Origin: Morella rubra
Lineage: Eukaryota; Streptophyta; Magnoliopsida; Fagales; Myricaceae
DNA length: 64,000 bases
Reading direction: 5' to 3'
NCBI GenBank assembly: GCA_003952965.2
Contig: CM025850.1
Location: 29,461,374-29,525,373, forward strand
Shown here: piece by piece, positions 23,941-37,000 of the stretch
Position numbering within the stretch: the first letter of the stretch is position 1
Layout: every line of letters begins with the position of its first letter
Translations under genes and position numbers: made by a program
The notes under the pieces: model-generated
The model's database searches: none
The model's input: the letters and a program-made list of their open reading frames with translations, nothing else
What the model was told of the DNA's origin: nothing

Positions 23941-26833
23941 TAATTGGTGGCATCTAGAAATTCACGAAATAAAATTTATTTTGCATAAATGCTGAACTTT
24001 TCAATGCGAAGAAATTCCCAAGGAGACGTGTAAGAGATGATTACTTAGAACTGTGATTCTTTATAGATGTTTGCAGAGTTTTAGTTGACCCAGAACAAAT
24101 ACAATATTCAGCGAGGACTAGATACAGACAAGTTTACAATCCAGGTACCATACGTGTAACCTGCATACAGAATAGTCACTAAATTTGTACTATCCTTATG
24201 ACTGTCGGTGTCTCTTTATTGAGAACGGAGGTGTACAGAAATAGACTGCAGAGTGATTCAAATGGATGGCCATAATCTAAAGAAATAAATTTAATATTTT
24301 AAGCTGACGTTATTTAATTAGGTGAGAAGACAAAATAGTTTAGAAGATTGGGTTGGCCCGGCTCAATTAAATGATGCAGTGAATCTTAGAATGTTAGATT
24401 TGTTTTTTTAAATAGTTTTGTATAATTTGTCTTTGCATCAATTTGATATTTGCTGGTGAAACGGCAGGTCGTTTGGAGCTTGATCGCTCTATCTTCCTAT
24501 CTTATTAGTTTTTCGTCTCTCTTGTCCATTTCTAGTTTCTCAATCTGTTTGGTTGGAAGCGAAAATTCAAGCGAGTGGTAAGGAAGGAATCGATGCAGTA
24601 ATAAGTTTATTCCTTGACATAGGGCGTGAAATGGGCATTGGAACTGTCTGCTTTAGAAAGCATTGAGTTAATGACCAAAATTACCACGATGGGTAGGCGG
24701 TTCCACTCCTTTCTCTTGAACCTCGAACAAAAAACCACAATAGCCAATTAATCTCGTGTTTGATTTGGCATATTCTTCAGGTCGGTGAGAGCTTACCAAC
24801 CATTGTAAAGAGTTCGAAATTATATATAAATACAAAACAAATTCGACTCCCTTTGTCGAGAAAACTAGAAAAGAGGGTCCGGTATACAACAAATTAAGGT
24901 TTCTCGAAAACAAGGTCGTACATTGTGCTGTTCTCTCTTTCTCTCCCCGTTGTTTTTTGGTTGAGCATCTTTGTATGGTACCTGGTACTGTAAGAAAAAG
25001 TTTGTGCCTATAGAGAACCGTGCGATCCATTGGCCTTACATTTCAATTGGGACAGCTACATGCAATGTCATTTGCCATCTTTCCAACTTGCTTGATTTTT
25101 TAACAACCTTTTTCCTGCTATGGTATTCGCACAGCCTGCACTCTCGGAACCAAATGATTTTTTTGTCCCAAAGTTTATTTACAATTGGCATGTCACGTCA
25201 TTAATTTTATTAGAAATTTGAACTAAAATGTAATGTAGTGAGTGATTTTGCAAGTATGACCTAAACTCAATTGTGATTTGTCAATTTTAGAAATTTAGAC
25301 AATTTGTTAAAATTTCATATAAACTCGGACTTTAATTTTTAATTTTCCGTGGTAGAATCTTGACCTCTTGACTTATATTATGTGATGTACTTACCAAAGT
25401 TTGGCATTAAACTCTTTAATTAGGATTCCAATGCCTTCATATATACCCTTCACAGAATTCTCTTATGAAAAAAAAGAATAGATTCAGTTTTTTTTTTCCT
25501 CCAAAAAGAATAGATTCAGTTGAAGCATAGCAATATTGATGTAGAGTTTTGCCGTGATATTTCAAAGTGGGTATGCATCGGTCTTTTTTCTTTTTATTTT
25601 ATAGTTTAAGGTCATACTTCCTCTAGCAAATGCAAATCCCATTGTCACAAAATTTTCATTCAATGCACCTTCCATATCCATCGAGAGGCGATATATTTTC
25701 ATGTTTATTTTTAAGCCCTACATCTCTCAGCATGAGTGTAGGAAAGCCCAGTATTCAAGGAAAAATTATTACAATAAATTTGTAATTTTTTCTACCAAAA
25801 TTCTAAATAACTAGTTCATTCACCTAGCAAACTTCTTGGTATCAAACTTGAATGTAAGTATTTGATTAGACAAACCAACAACAAATCTCAAATATTCAAG
25901 CACAAGGTCATTCAGAAGATTCAAACCTAAACCAATACTATGAAAAAAATACCAACTTCCTATTCAAGATGACTTTTGCAGGAAAAAATAAATTGCATAA
26001 AGAAAAGAAAAACATTTAAAAGATTCTATAAAATTTTATTGACTCTAACATTGTTAAATATGTGTGAATATGTAATTAAAATTAGAGTAAATTATCAAGT
26101 CACTTCTCAAATTCAGAGATTTTAATTCTAATATTGTATAAATTTATCACTTATTTTAAAATTTTAAACTTAATAAAAAGATATAAAATTTTATTTTTTA
26201 ATTTTAATTTTTCAACATGAGGTGAAATTCATGTTCCAAAAAAATATAAAGCTGAAATTTTTGGCAAAAGAAAAAGGGAAAAATGTAATTTCAGAAGGGG
26301 CATTGTGGTCATCCGAGAAAGGAACTGTCATTCAATACTACAGGTTCAAGAAACAAAACCATGTCTTATTTTCTTCTTTCTTTCTTTTTTTGTCTTCAAA
26401 TTATTTCCTGTCAGCATCTCAACCTACTGTCCACCCTCTTGCCATTTCCGTAAAAGCTCTCGCACGTTTCCTCTGTCTCCCTCTGCCTCTCTCTGTCTCT
26501 GTACCGGGAAGAGGAATAGTTTTACTCATCCTTAACAAGTGGTGGATTGCTCCAACTTTTTTTAGAGAGAAAAAACGAATGGCTTAACATTTTCAGAAAC
26601 CAAAGCTACCAAATTCCCTCGGAGACATCACTCCAAGTTTTCTAATTCTGCTCAAACAAAGAAAAGCCCGAGAGAGAGAGAGAGAGAGAGAGACAACAAA
26701 GAGAAGTATTCCTCTCACTCTTCAATCAATCTCATCACAAAAATCAAACTCTTGTGTCCTTCAGCTCCATTACCTTTCATTATTTCTCCTTCTTTTTCTT
26801 CTGAAACAGAAATTATGTAATGTCAACAGGCAA
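23941..26833. other. AT-rich spacer upstream of the LSH gene
   Basis: No supported gene. The final few hundred bases, with CT/GA-rich and AGAAAG-rich tracts, look like distal promoter of the LSH gene. Confidence 0.4.
26670..26693. repeat. (GA)n microsatellite upstream of LSH
   Basis: Twelve GA units. GA-rich tracts near plant transcription starts are common and can recruit BPC-type GAGA-binding factors; that role here is inference. Confidence 0.8.
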
Positions 26834-27088
26834 TCAGAGCGTGTATCTTTTCTTTTATTTATGTTTCCCTTTTTTCCTCTACCGTCTATGCTCATCCGCT
26901 GCTTCATAATAAGAAACCAGAATAACCAGAACATCATCCTCTTCAGAACTCTCTCTCAGAGCGTGTATCTTTTCTTTTATTTATTTTTCCCTTTTTTTCC
27001 TCTACCGTCTATAAAATAGGCTCATCCGCTGCTTCACAACAAGAAACCAGAATAACCAGAACATCATCCTCTTCAGAACTCTCTCTCT
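26834..27088. repeat. Direct tandem duplication in the LSH promoter/leader
   Basis: Copy 1 is about 26834-26955 and copy 2 about 26956-27088. Both contain AGAGCGTGTATCTTTTC, CTCTACCGTCTAT, CTCATCCGCTGCTTCA and CCAGAATAACCAGAACATC. They are near identical. The main difference is that copy 2 carries an extra AAAATAG segment that completes a TATA box. Confidence 0.9.
27010..27018 (+). promoter_or_regulatory. Putative TATA box (TATAAAATA) for the LSH gene
   Basis: A good TATA consensus 248 bases before the LSH start codon. It exists only in the second copy of the duplicated leader segment. A transcription start about 30 bases downstream would give a leader of about 220 bases. Confidence 0.5.
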
Positions 27089-27265
27089 CAGTCTCAGTTC
27101 ATAACCTAAGGTCACCGTCTAGCTCTAGGAATCAAAACCCTAGTAGCACAGAGCTTAAATGTAAGAGCAGAAGCAAGAAATACGACCTCAATACATTTTC
27201 AAGAACCAGAGGCACTGTTGTTACTCAAAGATCCAAGAAAACCAGACACATACCCAAACAGATCC

Positions 27266-27929
27266 ATGGATTCGCTCCCAGAATTAATGGACAGCTCCAA
27301 CTCTGAGAACACCAGCATGACTGATTCCAGTACCATCAACAACTGCTTGGCTGCAAGTTCTTCTTCATCAGCTTCTGCTCCTAGCAGCAGCCGCTACGAA
27401 AACCAGAAGCGCCGGGACTGGAACACCTTCGGTCAATACCTGAAGAACCACCGTCCCCCTCTTTCCCTCTCCAGATGCAGTGGCGCCCACGTTCTTGAAT
27501 TCCTCAGGTACTACATAAACTAATCACCACTTGTTTGCTTCGAAAGCTTAGAGTTCAGAGTTCTGGAGAAATGTCATGTGCTTCATCAATTTCAACAGGT
27601 ACCTTGACCAATTTGGCAAGACCAAGGTGCATACTCCAATCTGCCCCTTCTATGGCCACCCTAACCCTCCAGCTCCTTGCCCATGCCCGCTGCGCCAGGC
27701 CTGGGGCAGTCTCGACGCGCTCATCGGACGCCTCCGAGCCGCCTTCGAAGAGAACGGAGGGAAGCCTGAAGCAAATCCATTTGGGGCTCGAGCAGTTAGA
27801 CTCTATCTTCGTGAGGTTCGTGATTTGCAGTCAAAAGCAAGAGGGATCAGCTATGAGAAAAAGAAGAGGAAGCGCCCCCGGCAACAGTTACCACCACAAC
27901 AGCTACCACCCCCAGGTGCAAGTCAATAA
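27266..27929 (+). CDS. LSH4: ALOG-domain transcription factor, LSH3/LSH4-like
   Basis: Two exons, 27266-27507 and 27599-27929, encode 190 residues. A serine-rich N-terminus is followed by the ALOG domain at about 43-165 ([53 protein letters not shown]). A Cys/His-rich zinc-ribbon insert lies near residues 92-110 ([17 protein letters not shown]). A basic nuclear signal EKKKRKRP sits at about 167-174 before a proline/glutamine-rich tail. The 91-base intron splits the arginine codon in FLR|YLDQ. ALOG proteins are nuclear DNA-binding regulators; Arabidopsis LSH3 and LSH4 act in organ boundary cells. The start MDSLPELM was chosen as the first ATG of the frame. The family is certain, but assignment to LSH4 rather than LSH3 rests on the YEKKKRKRP tail and on the neighbour XBAT35. 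Confidence 0.92.
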
Positions 27930-30900
27930 GGAAATCCATTATCCATGAAAATTCTACTGTCCGGGCCTCTTTGAATTGCTAAATTTCAAATGGGTACTTC
28001 CTTTCCCTCTTGAGCGTGATATATATGGTGTTTTAGTATATTTAGGGTTAGTAATTTTCTACAAGTTGCTAGCTATAATACGCTCTCTGTCTTCTGTTGG
28101 CTTTTAAAGAAGCAAGGTTATCCATCTGGGATATCATGAATCCGCTTTTGATGCAACCAATGTTAGTATATTTACTACCAGTAGAGTAGTGTGGGAAAAG
28201 AGGTAGACAAAGTAAATGTTACTACATGTCTATGTGAAACTCATAATCTGTATTGCTTATAGTTTATGTACTTGAATACCCATCTATGCCAAGCTCTATA
28301 TTCTGCAAATATCATGTGACCTTTCTCTCTTTTCTGAAGATTGTTTTCCTTTTTCCTGTTTATTCTCCAATGGGTGTTCCTGGCAATTCAGTTTCATCGG
28401 TTGAAAAGCCTGAAAGGACTTTACATAACGATCATACATTTGTCAGACACGTCTAGCACTGCATATACTTTGGTTTAATGGTTGTGTTTCAGTCTTCGCC
28501 TCCTGTTAATTCATTTCTGAGAGACTCTTACTTCTGACTACCCCTTGTCTCCCCTCCTGTGCTGCATCTTTTACCGCTTTCCTGTCTGAAAAATAATAGA
28601 GATCGGATACAAAACCTTTACAGACCAATGATAACAAGTTTTCTTTTAGGCTTTTGCAAATGAAATCTAGTGAGTGCTTATGACTTGTTCAATTGATGAA
28701 TATGGATTTCGTGGTGTTAGTGCTGTCATTTCAAGAGCAGCAGTAAGGAGAATTAATGGCAGACAAGTATAACTTCGTTAAAGTTAGCGGTAATTTCTAT
28801 ACACTAGCAGCTTTATCTCATGCGTTATTAATAAACTTTAACCTATCTACTTGTACAGTTTCATAGGTACACCGTAAAAAAGGGCAAAAGACAAAGGTTG
28901 AAGCACTGGGTGAGTGAAACTACACCCACTAATTAAACGTTGAAATGGTGAGACTAGTTGGAATTCCAATCATGGAAAAATAGACTTTAGATATATATAA
29001 ATGCTTGACGATATAAGACAAAGGTTAGACCTGACGTTCCATTTTATCCTAATTGGAGAACATATATGCACTTTAAATATCAAATACGAAATGAGTTATG
29101 GGGATTAGAGAAAAACACAGATGGATATTTCGGGAGAATTTTGTTAAATCAGTATGGCCAACAAACCTGTAGAGGGGAATATCCCCCTCTTTGATTTTCC
29201 TAGTCCTATTTAGCTTAAAAGAAGAATTCGCCGCAATCCTATGTTTGAAGAGCAAAGTGCTGAAGACGAGGGGAAAAAAAAGAACACGATTAGTACGCGG
29301 GCGTGATGATAATGATCATGATCACCCTTTAATTTCCGTCTGGTTCTTTTGGTGGGGAATGAGGGACTGGCTACCACTTCAATGCGTAGAGGATCTATTC
29401 GCGATTCCAATCATTTAGGTTTGTCATAGGATATAGAACCTAGCTATAACATATTGTAAATTAATTGAAGGAACCGTCTAAATAGCAAAACAAGATAAAA
29501 TAATGTTTGAAGCGCCACCTTTTATGATGTCAACACATGTCTACCTAGGATAGTCCAGTAAACATGATTCTTAGTAAATCTGTAGTAACAAGATCAGGAA
29601 ACTGCATGTATTTTTGTTATGCTTTGGTCTAGTTAGCATCGGGAGCCTTCGGCTTTCCATGGATTTCTTGCTTCCTAATAGGAACCAATGTTTGTAGGTC
29701 CCTGCTTTTGTATAATTCCCATATCTTATATGAGTATATAGTCCAACAATCCTTCGGGATGGAAACATCTGCATGTTTTTCTGGATAGTGGTGGTCAATT
29801 TACTAAATAACTTGACGAAAATTACTTGAGCAGCTCTCTCCTCTTTTGCCTATGAAAATGTAAGAGTTATTTACTAATGACACTACTCAAGGACAGACTT
29901 TTCTTGAGCTGACCCTCGCTGCTGATGGCGCGGTCAGTACTTCTGTTGACTTAGGTCCCATCCTCTTTGTACAGACTTCTTGAGGAATCAATATACTTAA
30001 CAGTTAGCCAAAAAAACACAAGACACTACTGAAGCACATATTTTTTCCTCGTAAAGCGACATACCTCAGGAGTTTGCCACTTAGTGATGTTCTTTGTCAA
30101 CCATTATATTTGTTTGGCTCTGTTTTTTCATCCTCATCTTGGACGTAACTGGCTTTCAATAACTTTCAGTGATTTAGTGGGAGCTTACAGAGAATATCTG
30201 TGTTTCCTTCAAAACTAAAGTTAGATTGTATGCTTAATGGAATCTATGTACGGTCTGTAATCACGGGAATGCATTGGAACTGTTTTACATATCCCATCGT
30301 CATGCAATAGGGCAATGGCATGATCTTCCCTCAAGTGTTCCTACTGGTTTTCGTACTTTACTGATAGTTTGCAAGCAAAAACTTTAATCTGCGTTCTTTA
30401 ATTTAGATATCAATGTCCTATATTTTTGGACTTAATTTCTACTTGTCGTCTATGATCGCTTCACCGATGATAAACTGTTTCATTTGTTCCAATTTTCCTG
30501 TTTCGTGGTTCGTTTGGTAGAGATCCTCTACTAGTTTTCACTTTAGCTATTTGCTGTTAAGAGTAGGTCAATCCTGCTTTCACACTGATGAGTACTCGGG
30601 GAATCCTCAATCCTGATGCAGTTTCCCGATATCTTCTTTAATCTGGAAAGTAGTTTGTTGTGTATGTAGGTAATATGCCTATGTACACGTTTCTATATGC
30701 GTTGTCATCATCTGAAAGCAAAATATTCTTCTGAGAGTATTCTATATATCGAGCAATCAAGTGTTATAGAGAGCAGTTTTTCTTCATAGAAAAGTCCCAA
30801 GTGGAGTATTTTCTTCTCGTGTATGCGTGTCATGTATGTTTGTGCGAGAGAGATCAGAGAGTCCAAAGGGCCTTGTTTAGTAGTTCCAAACTCTATCAGG

Positions 30901-33379
30901 AAATTAAGCAATTTAGATTCATTCCTTTGAATCTTCTTGATTAGTTATAACAATTATTAATAAAGAATAGGCAAAGGTTCTACTCTTTTGTTACGTCAGC
31001 GTTTCTTTTTTTTCAGCAAGTATAAGACATTCAATCACTCCATTCATACTAGAAAAAAAAATAATTACAATCATGATGGTTCAGTAACCATAAACAGCCA
31101 TGTTAGGTCAGGATAATGTTAAAAAACACGGGAATTGTCTCATAAGTTAATTACAGAGGTGGCTTAACAAGCTAAATGGTGCGTTATCATATTTGCACTC
31201 CTATGGACGTGCGTGGCCTTCCTTGTTTGGCACTTCATAAGATGTGATGCATGTTGGACAAAGCAAAGTTGTTCTACCATTACATACGTGCGTTCATTGA
31301 ATAAAAAACGTGCACATTAAGATGAGGGTCAAGCATGAAGGAGGTTTTTTTTTTTTTTGGTTGCTATTGCTACTATGATTTGTACCATTTATAGAACATC
31401 GAGTGCACTAATTCAAAGACTGGATGTGAACGGTTTATTATTGCAATATATTAAGATCTTACTTTTAAAATCGAATTCGAATGTATAGTTATTATCTCAT
31501 TATTTTTGTCATTATTAATATCACTGTATCACCGCATACTAAAATGATCAGCAGACAAAAAGATCATGGACTGCTTTTCAAGCAACAGTGACAGTCAATG
31601 GCCAATATTCGCTACCTATTCATGGCTGAAATGATTGTCCTAGTTTAGGGAAGCCAACTACGAATCCACCGATGAGAATTTGTCACACTATAAGAAGCTA
31701 GCTGGTGGCAGTGCTTGAGATGACGGATAAAAGGTGCTGAAACAAAGCTAAATTAAGAAAGGAGGCGATCATCGGTATTTTGCATTTATAAGCAATATAT
31801 CTCAGTACAGCAAAAACAATACAAGATCTTCTTTTTCTTTTCTAGGTAAAGGAAAATGATATTGAGTTTGAACGAATCAGAAACATTGAAATGTTCAAAT
31901 GGCAAGACGGGGGGTAACCTAGCTATGACAATCGTGATCGTTGATTGACGTAGACAAAAAAGTACTTCTATCCCCGCAGTTTCAGATGTACGGCGAAGTG
32001 CAAGAGAGACGAGCTCTTAAGTTCACAATTTTCTGAGTTCCAGCGCCAAGATACTTGGGATTAAGATTTTCTATAATGTGTTGTATGTCTAAATGGTAAA
32101 ATATAATTTAGAGAGAGATAAATATAATATATATAATACGTAAATTTAGGTAAAAAAGTACCGTCTTAATTCAACTTTGTCTTTATTCTCTCCTTTCTTA
32201 TGGTTAATGTCGCTCTTGTTGATTGGAGGTTTTGGGACATATGCATTTGTTAACTAAGCGTTTTGTGGTTTCTACTGAGTAGCCAAGAGAGAGACAGAAG
32301 TTTCCCAACAAGATTAGAAGCCCCTTGCAACGAAAGGTTGACATTAATTGGAGAGCAAAGCTATACTGATAATTGTGGTATTAGAGAGATATTATTGGCT
32401 CGTCCTTCAGTAAAAATGATGCAATTTCATGTGTGCTTATGTGTCCAATGATTATGCATACGGTTCTTCTAACTTGTAAACAAAAAGATATATATTTGCA
32501 TAATTGGAAAAAAAAAAAAACCACAGAAGAATACGTTGGAATTATATTTAAAGCACAGGACTATGAAGGAAGGGGGGGTTTTACAAAGAGGAACTGAACA
32601 AGGGCTAAAGATTCACTTCGTGAGAGAGAGGCTTTAGTCAAATTCATTAGTAATAAGACATATCATCCGACTTTGGATACTGTCGATAGCTACACTTAAG
32701 TTGACAACATTAACATGATTGATTCGTATACATATATCATAAAGAGATTAATGTTTCATGTGGACACATACTTTTGCAAAATTGTCAAATTTGAAGCTCC
32801 TTTCATCCTGCATACACTAAACAAGGGGTTCTATGATTGCTTACGAGGAAAACTGCTCTCTCTCCTCTGCAAAGAATCAAATTGGGGCTAAAACATTTTA
32901 TATATGTTTTTATTTCTCTCATGTTGTGGACACATTTCATATATATTTTTATTGCAGAAAAAAAAAGGGGCAAAAACAGAAGCCAAAATTGGCAGAAAGG
33001 CTGCCCAATATTTACGTTCCCCGTAAGAACTGCATGATTTAAGCTTGTGCCTGCAGAAATCCCTGAAAAGAAGGTTCCTCCGATTTTCCCAAACGGCTAA
33101 CTAGTGCCACCATCTCCCACGTTTTCTCTGCAGTAGCACTTGCAAAAGCGCACCCACTTCACAATGATTTAAACTCCCGGCCTTCTCTGATCATATGCAT
33201 GGACACATGTTTACCCAGAACCCATCAATGAACGTTATCTGCTCGAACATTGATTTGATAACCTCAAAGAATATGAATATCCACATGGTTAACATGTTGC
33301 AGAAACAGTTACATCTGTATTAAGATTAAACAAGTAACAGTACAAGTTCCGAGAGTTTTCAACATATTCCCTGAAGCAT
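27930..33379. other. LSH 3' UTR and gene-free spacer
   Basis: The first few hundred bases are probably LSH 3' UTR. Beyond that, about 5 kb contains only short frames without family features, an A/T-rich background and small tracts such as the poly-T at about 31347-31359. Nothing supportable as a gene. Confidence 0.4.
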
Positions 33380-34060
33380 TCACACTTTGTGACTAATAAT
33401 AATAAATGGTGTTTCTTCGCATGGGGAGGAAGAAAGAATCACAAATCAAATGCCCTGCAAAATATTTCTTCTTTTCTCCAGGAGCAAACCCACTCAGAGT
33501 ACACAGTTCAAGAAAACCCTGTTTCGTACGAGAATCCGCATTCTGCGGTCAATCCGAGGCCGACGGGACGTTAGATTTGACCAAAAACCTAAAAGAAGCC
33601 AGCGGGACCCAATCCGGTCCCACAGCCGCGAACTCCTCACGTGCGTCCCTGTCACTTATGTCGGCTACAGTGACGTCTTCAAAAAAGATTCCATAATCTC
33701 CGTCCACTTGGCTCACTTACTACCGAGTGGATGTCGCCACGTTGTGTGTCTGGTCGCTTCGTCAACCGGGAGTCTCGGTGAGCGTGAACCCGTACGAAGC
33801 CGCTGTCTCGTCCACATCAACACGCTCGGCTTTCCGCCTTTTCTTTTCACGGAAAGGGCCCATGCATTCCCCATCTTTGGACATTTGGGGCGTCTGCGTG
33901 GGTCCCACTTCCGTCTGCTTTTAGTGGCCGGACTATTCGTTCTCCGTACGGAGACTCGGCTGCTTGGAACCAATCAGATGAAAATTTTCCTCTTATTTTA
34001 TGGAATTTTGCCAGAACTATTTAAATTTCAGACAGAAAACGGAAAAAATTAGGGCATAGC
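33380..34060. promoter_or_regulatory. GC-rich promoter-like island without an assigned gene
   Basis: This stretch is clearly richer in GC than its flanks and clusters plant promoter motifs: CACGTG at 33638, TGACGTC at 33671, GCCACGTTG near 33736 and GGGCCCAT at 33856. A frame of 200 codons crosses it (33450-34052, + strand), but the product is basic and low in family features, so I do not call it a gene. It could be a promoter for an unannotated or non-coding transcript, or the relic of a lost gene's 5' end. Confidence 0.35.
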
Positions 34061-37000
34061 ATGTCACATATCTAATTCTATATTTGCATTTACCAAATCA
34101 GGGGATGGCATGTCACATAGAGGTGAGTAGGTGACTGTAGTGCTGTAAGAACTGAAACTGGAAGATTCTGCACGTGGCTCAGTACATTTTTTTTCTGGCT
34201 CGGAATGCCAACTCCATGTTTTGGTTCCTTTTTAATTATTTCATATTATTATTATTATTATTCAGCACAATCTAACTGGGATAACATTTTTGGTTTTGTC
34301 TTTTGACTTCTGCTGTTTTCTCACCACCTTCCTGTATAAAAAAATGTCTCAGAAACATTAAAAAACAGAGTCACGTGATAGTCTATCTTAGAAGAAGTAG
34401 CATATCGAAATCTGCCATGAACTTTATTTAATGTATAGTGTATTAAGATTTGAAGTTCCTGTACTTCTACCTCTCCAGAATACACAAAAGTTCCATTAAT
34501 ACTCGATGTGGCAGAATGGCAGATGTAGGATATATAGGTCAAGCACTTAGGTTGATCTTTTGAGGAAACTCCAAAATGATTAGGGTTATTGATTATTAGG
34601 GCAACAATTATTGGAGGCTTATAGATCAGAGGCATACATAGGTAGGTCGGTAGGCAATTAATGTGTTGTAACTTGTTGGCAAGGATCAAGGGCCCCCCTA
34701 TGACTGCGAGCTAACTGGGGCTGCCCCCTGGGGGCCTTCGAGTCTGAGTACTGTTGCTGCTTGACAAGTGTTTGAAGATCGTATAGCTTTCTTTCCGACT
34801 CACATGCTTGTAATCTGGGATCGACAGAGAATTGAATATCGGAGACTTTGGTGTCATAAGCAGTAACTTTGGAAGCGTTTCTGTTCAATTTGCTTGGACT
34901 GTCAATTTAATCGCCTTTTTCGGTTGGAACTGTAGGTTAACGACAAGTTTTCCCTGCACAACGTGGTACAGTCTGTGACTGTTCGTTATCTTGTTTCATA
35001 AATGCAAGGCAAAGAGTTTTGGTAATCTTTTTTTTTTTTTTTTTTTCTAACAAAGAGTTTGGTAATCCCACTGTGCCGTCTTATATCGTGTTTCTATACC
35101 TAAATTCATCAGCCCCATTTCTAAAGAAAACTGGTTACTGTGATCTGACAGATTTGAATAATATGCCAATTTCGATATCAATGGGTTCTTAATTTGTAGT
35201 GGACGCACGTTACATATATATATATATATAGCCAATTTACTCTACATGGGGGATTAATTCAGCTGCAAGGATCGTGAATCAAGGGAAGGGAAGAATGAGA
35301 CCAGAATTTTGAAATCACCCCGACCGATGTAGGGACCTGAACCGTGGTGGTGCTTTTCTACATAGGCTCCTCCACTTCTTGAATGGGTAAACGAAACCTT
35401 TCCAGACCAATAATAGCTAGCCAAGCATCGATATTGGTGAGACATTGCAGCGTTTGAGCACAGAACATTAACCCTTAATCTCAGAGCTAGTAACTAGAGG
35501 AAGAGGAAGGGAGGGAAAGAGGAAACGAGAAGACTAGTCTATTGCAGCACCCTGGGCATCTATGATCAAGGGAGCTTAGTCATGCGACCCTCGAGGAGCC
35601 TAATATGAAGGGTCAAACATAAAGGATCGATATATCAAATATACTCGCTCCCTCGAGACAAGTAACATCAATAATTAGGATGAATACTGGTTAAGATCAG
35701 CTTCATCATCTGGAAATAAAGACTGGATCTACAGACTAAACTTTATGTATTATTCAACAGTACTTAACATTATTTTTAGAGAAAATTATATTTATTCACT
35801 GGGTTTTATATAACATGATTTTGAAAATTTTATTGGGTTTCTAAATTTTTTTCAAAAGTGATCACTAGGTTTTTGACAGTCAGTATAATAGATCATTCAA
35901 CCTAACTATGTTACAGTGACTTAATAGATTTTTTTTTCGCCCAATCACGACTTGTCATGTGTCATACAAGAATTTTTTTTAAAAAAAATTATGACAGGCA
36001 AATGAATTATGATTGTGTAAAACAAATTTCTGTTAAATCAATCTAACAGAGTTGAATTTAGGAATCAATTATAGTAACAGCTAAAACTTATGAGTGAGCT
36101 TTAATTTTTTATTTTAAAAAAAGGAATGAATTTTTTAAATTTGCATAAAAAATTTAGTGTGTCAAAATGAATGTGTCCTTAACAGTCGACATTCATTTAT
36201 AAGCAGGTACATGTATAGCTGATCTGGTTGATCAGCTGGGTGCCTTAAATTCATCAAAAAGGTTGGGAGGTCATGATGACCTCTAGCTAGTCCTATATAC
36301 TAAGGAAGAGCCGCCTAGCTAGGCATCCAATTGAATTTGTACTATATATGTCCTGCCATTCAGCAAAAAGCCAAGCAGTACTCTTCTGAGTTGCATTTGA
36401 AGGTCACTGATGTTGGTCTAAAATTGATCTGTTTTTCCAAGGTTTTTGCTCAATATTATCATATATCCTCGTCAACTTTCCAAATTAGTGGTAGAAAGGC
36501 ATGTTATTCATGTTATTCCTTTTTCTACTTCTTTTAATTGTAGGATAATCTAAGTGTTTTTTTCTACCAATTTGAGTCCTCGCTTCAAGACCCTCATGGG
36601 GATGTTCTACAGAGTTCTTATAACTTCTTTTCCTACTACATTAAAATTGATTTGTTTTTCCAAGGATTTTGCCCTCTATATATATTATCCTCCCTTCACA
36701 ACCACATGTTATGAGCACTTTTTGAATATCAAACGAAACTATCAATCAGTTAATTTTAAAGTAGCCGATATCTAGGTATGATCTCTAGTGTTTTTTTTTT
36801 TGTATGAACATCCTTAATTAATGCAAATTAAGAGAAACTTCATGGAAGCTCGTGAAAAGACAAAGGAGGCCTCATCACCGTAACCATCTCTCTCTCAAAA
36901 AGATTAAAATGAGTAGAAGGCCTTAAAATTTGTCATTTTCTGTTCTCTGTAGTTCCCCGATATCGGTGGATGTGAGTTTTGAAATGACACCAATAACTTG

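Noticed and set aside
27535-27948. Alternative frame overlapping LSH exon 2
   Set aside because: The other frame contains the ALOG domain with zinc-ribbon and nuclear signal; this one has no conserved content.
33450-34052. 200-codon + strand frame in the GC-rich island
   Set aside because: No family motif, basic and repetitive composition, no intron or start context support. Overlapping open frames on the same and opposite strands suggest the length comes from GC content.
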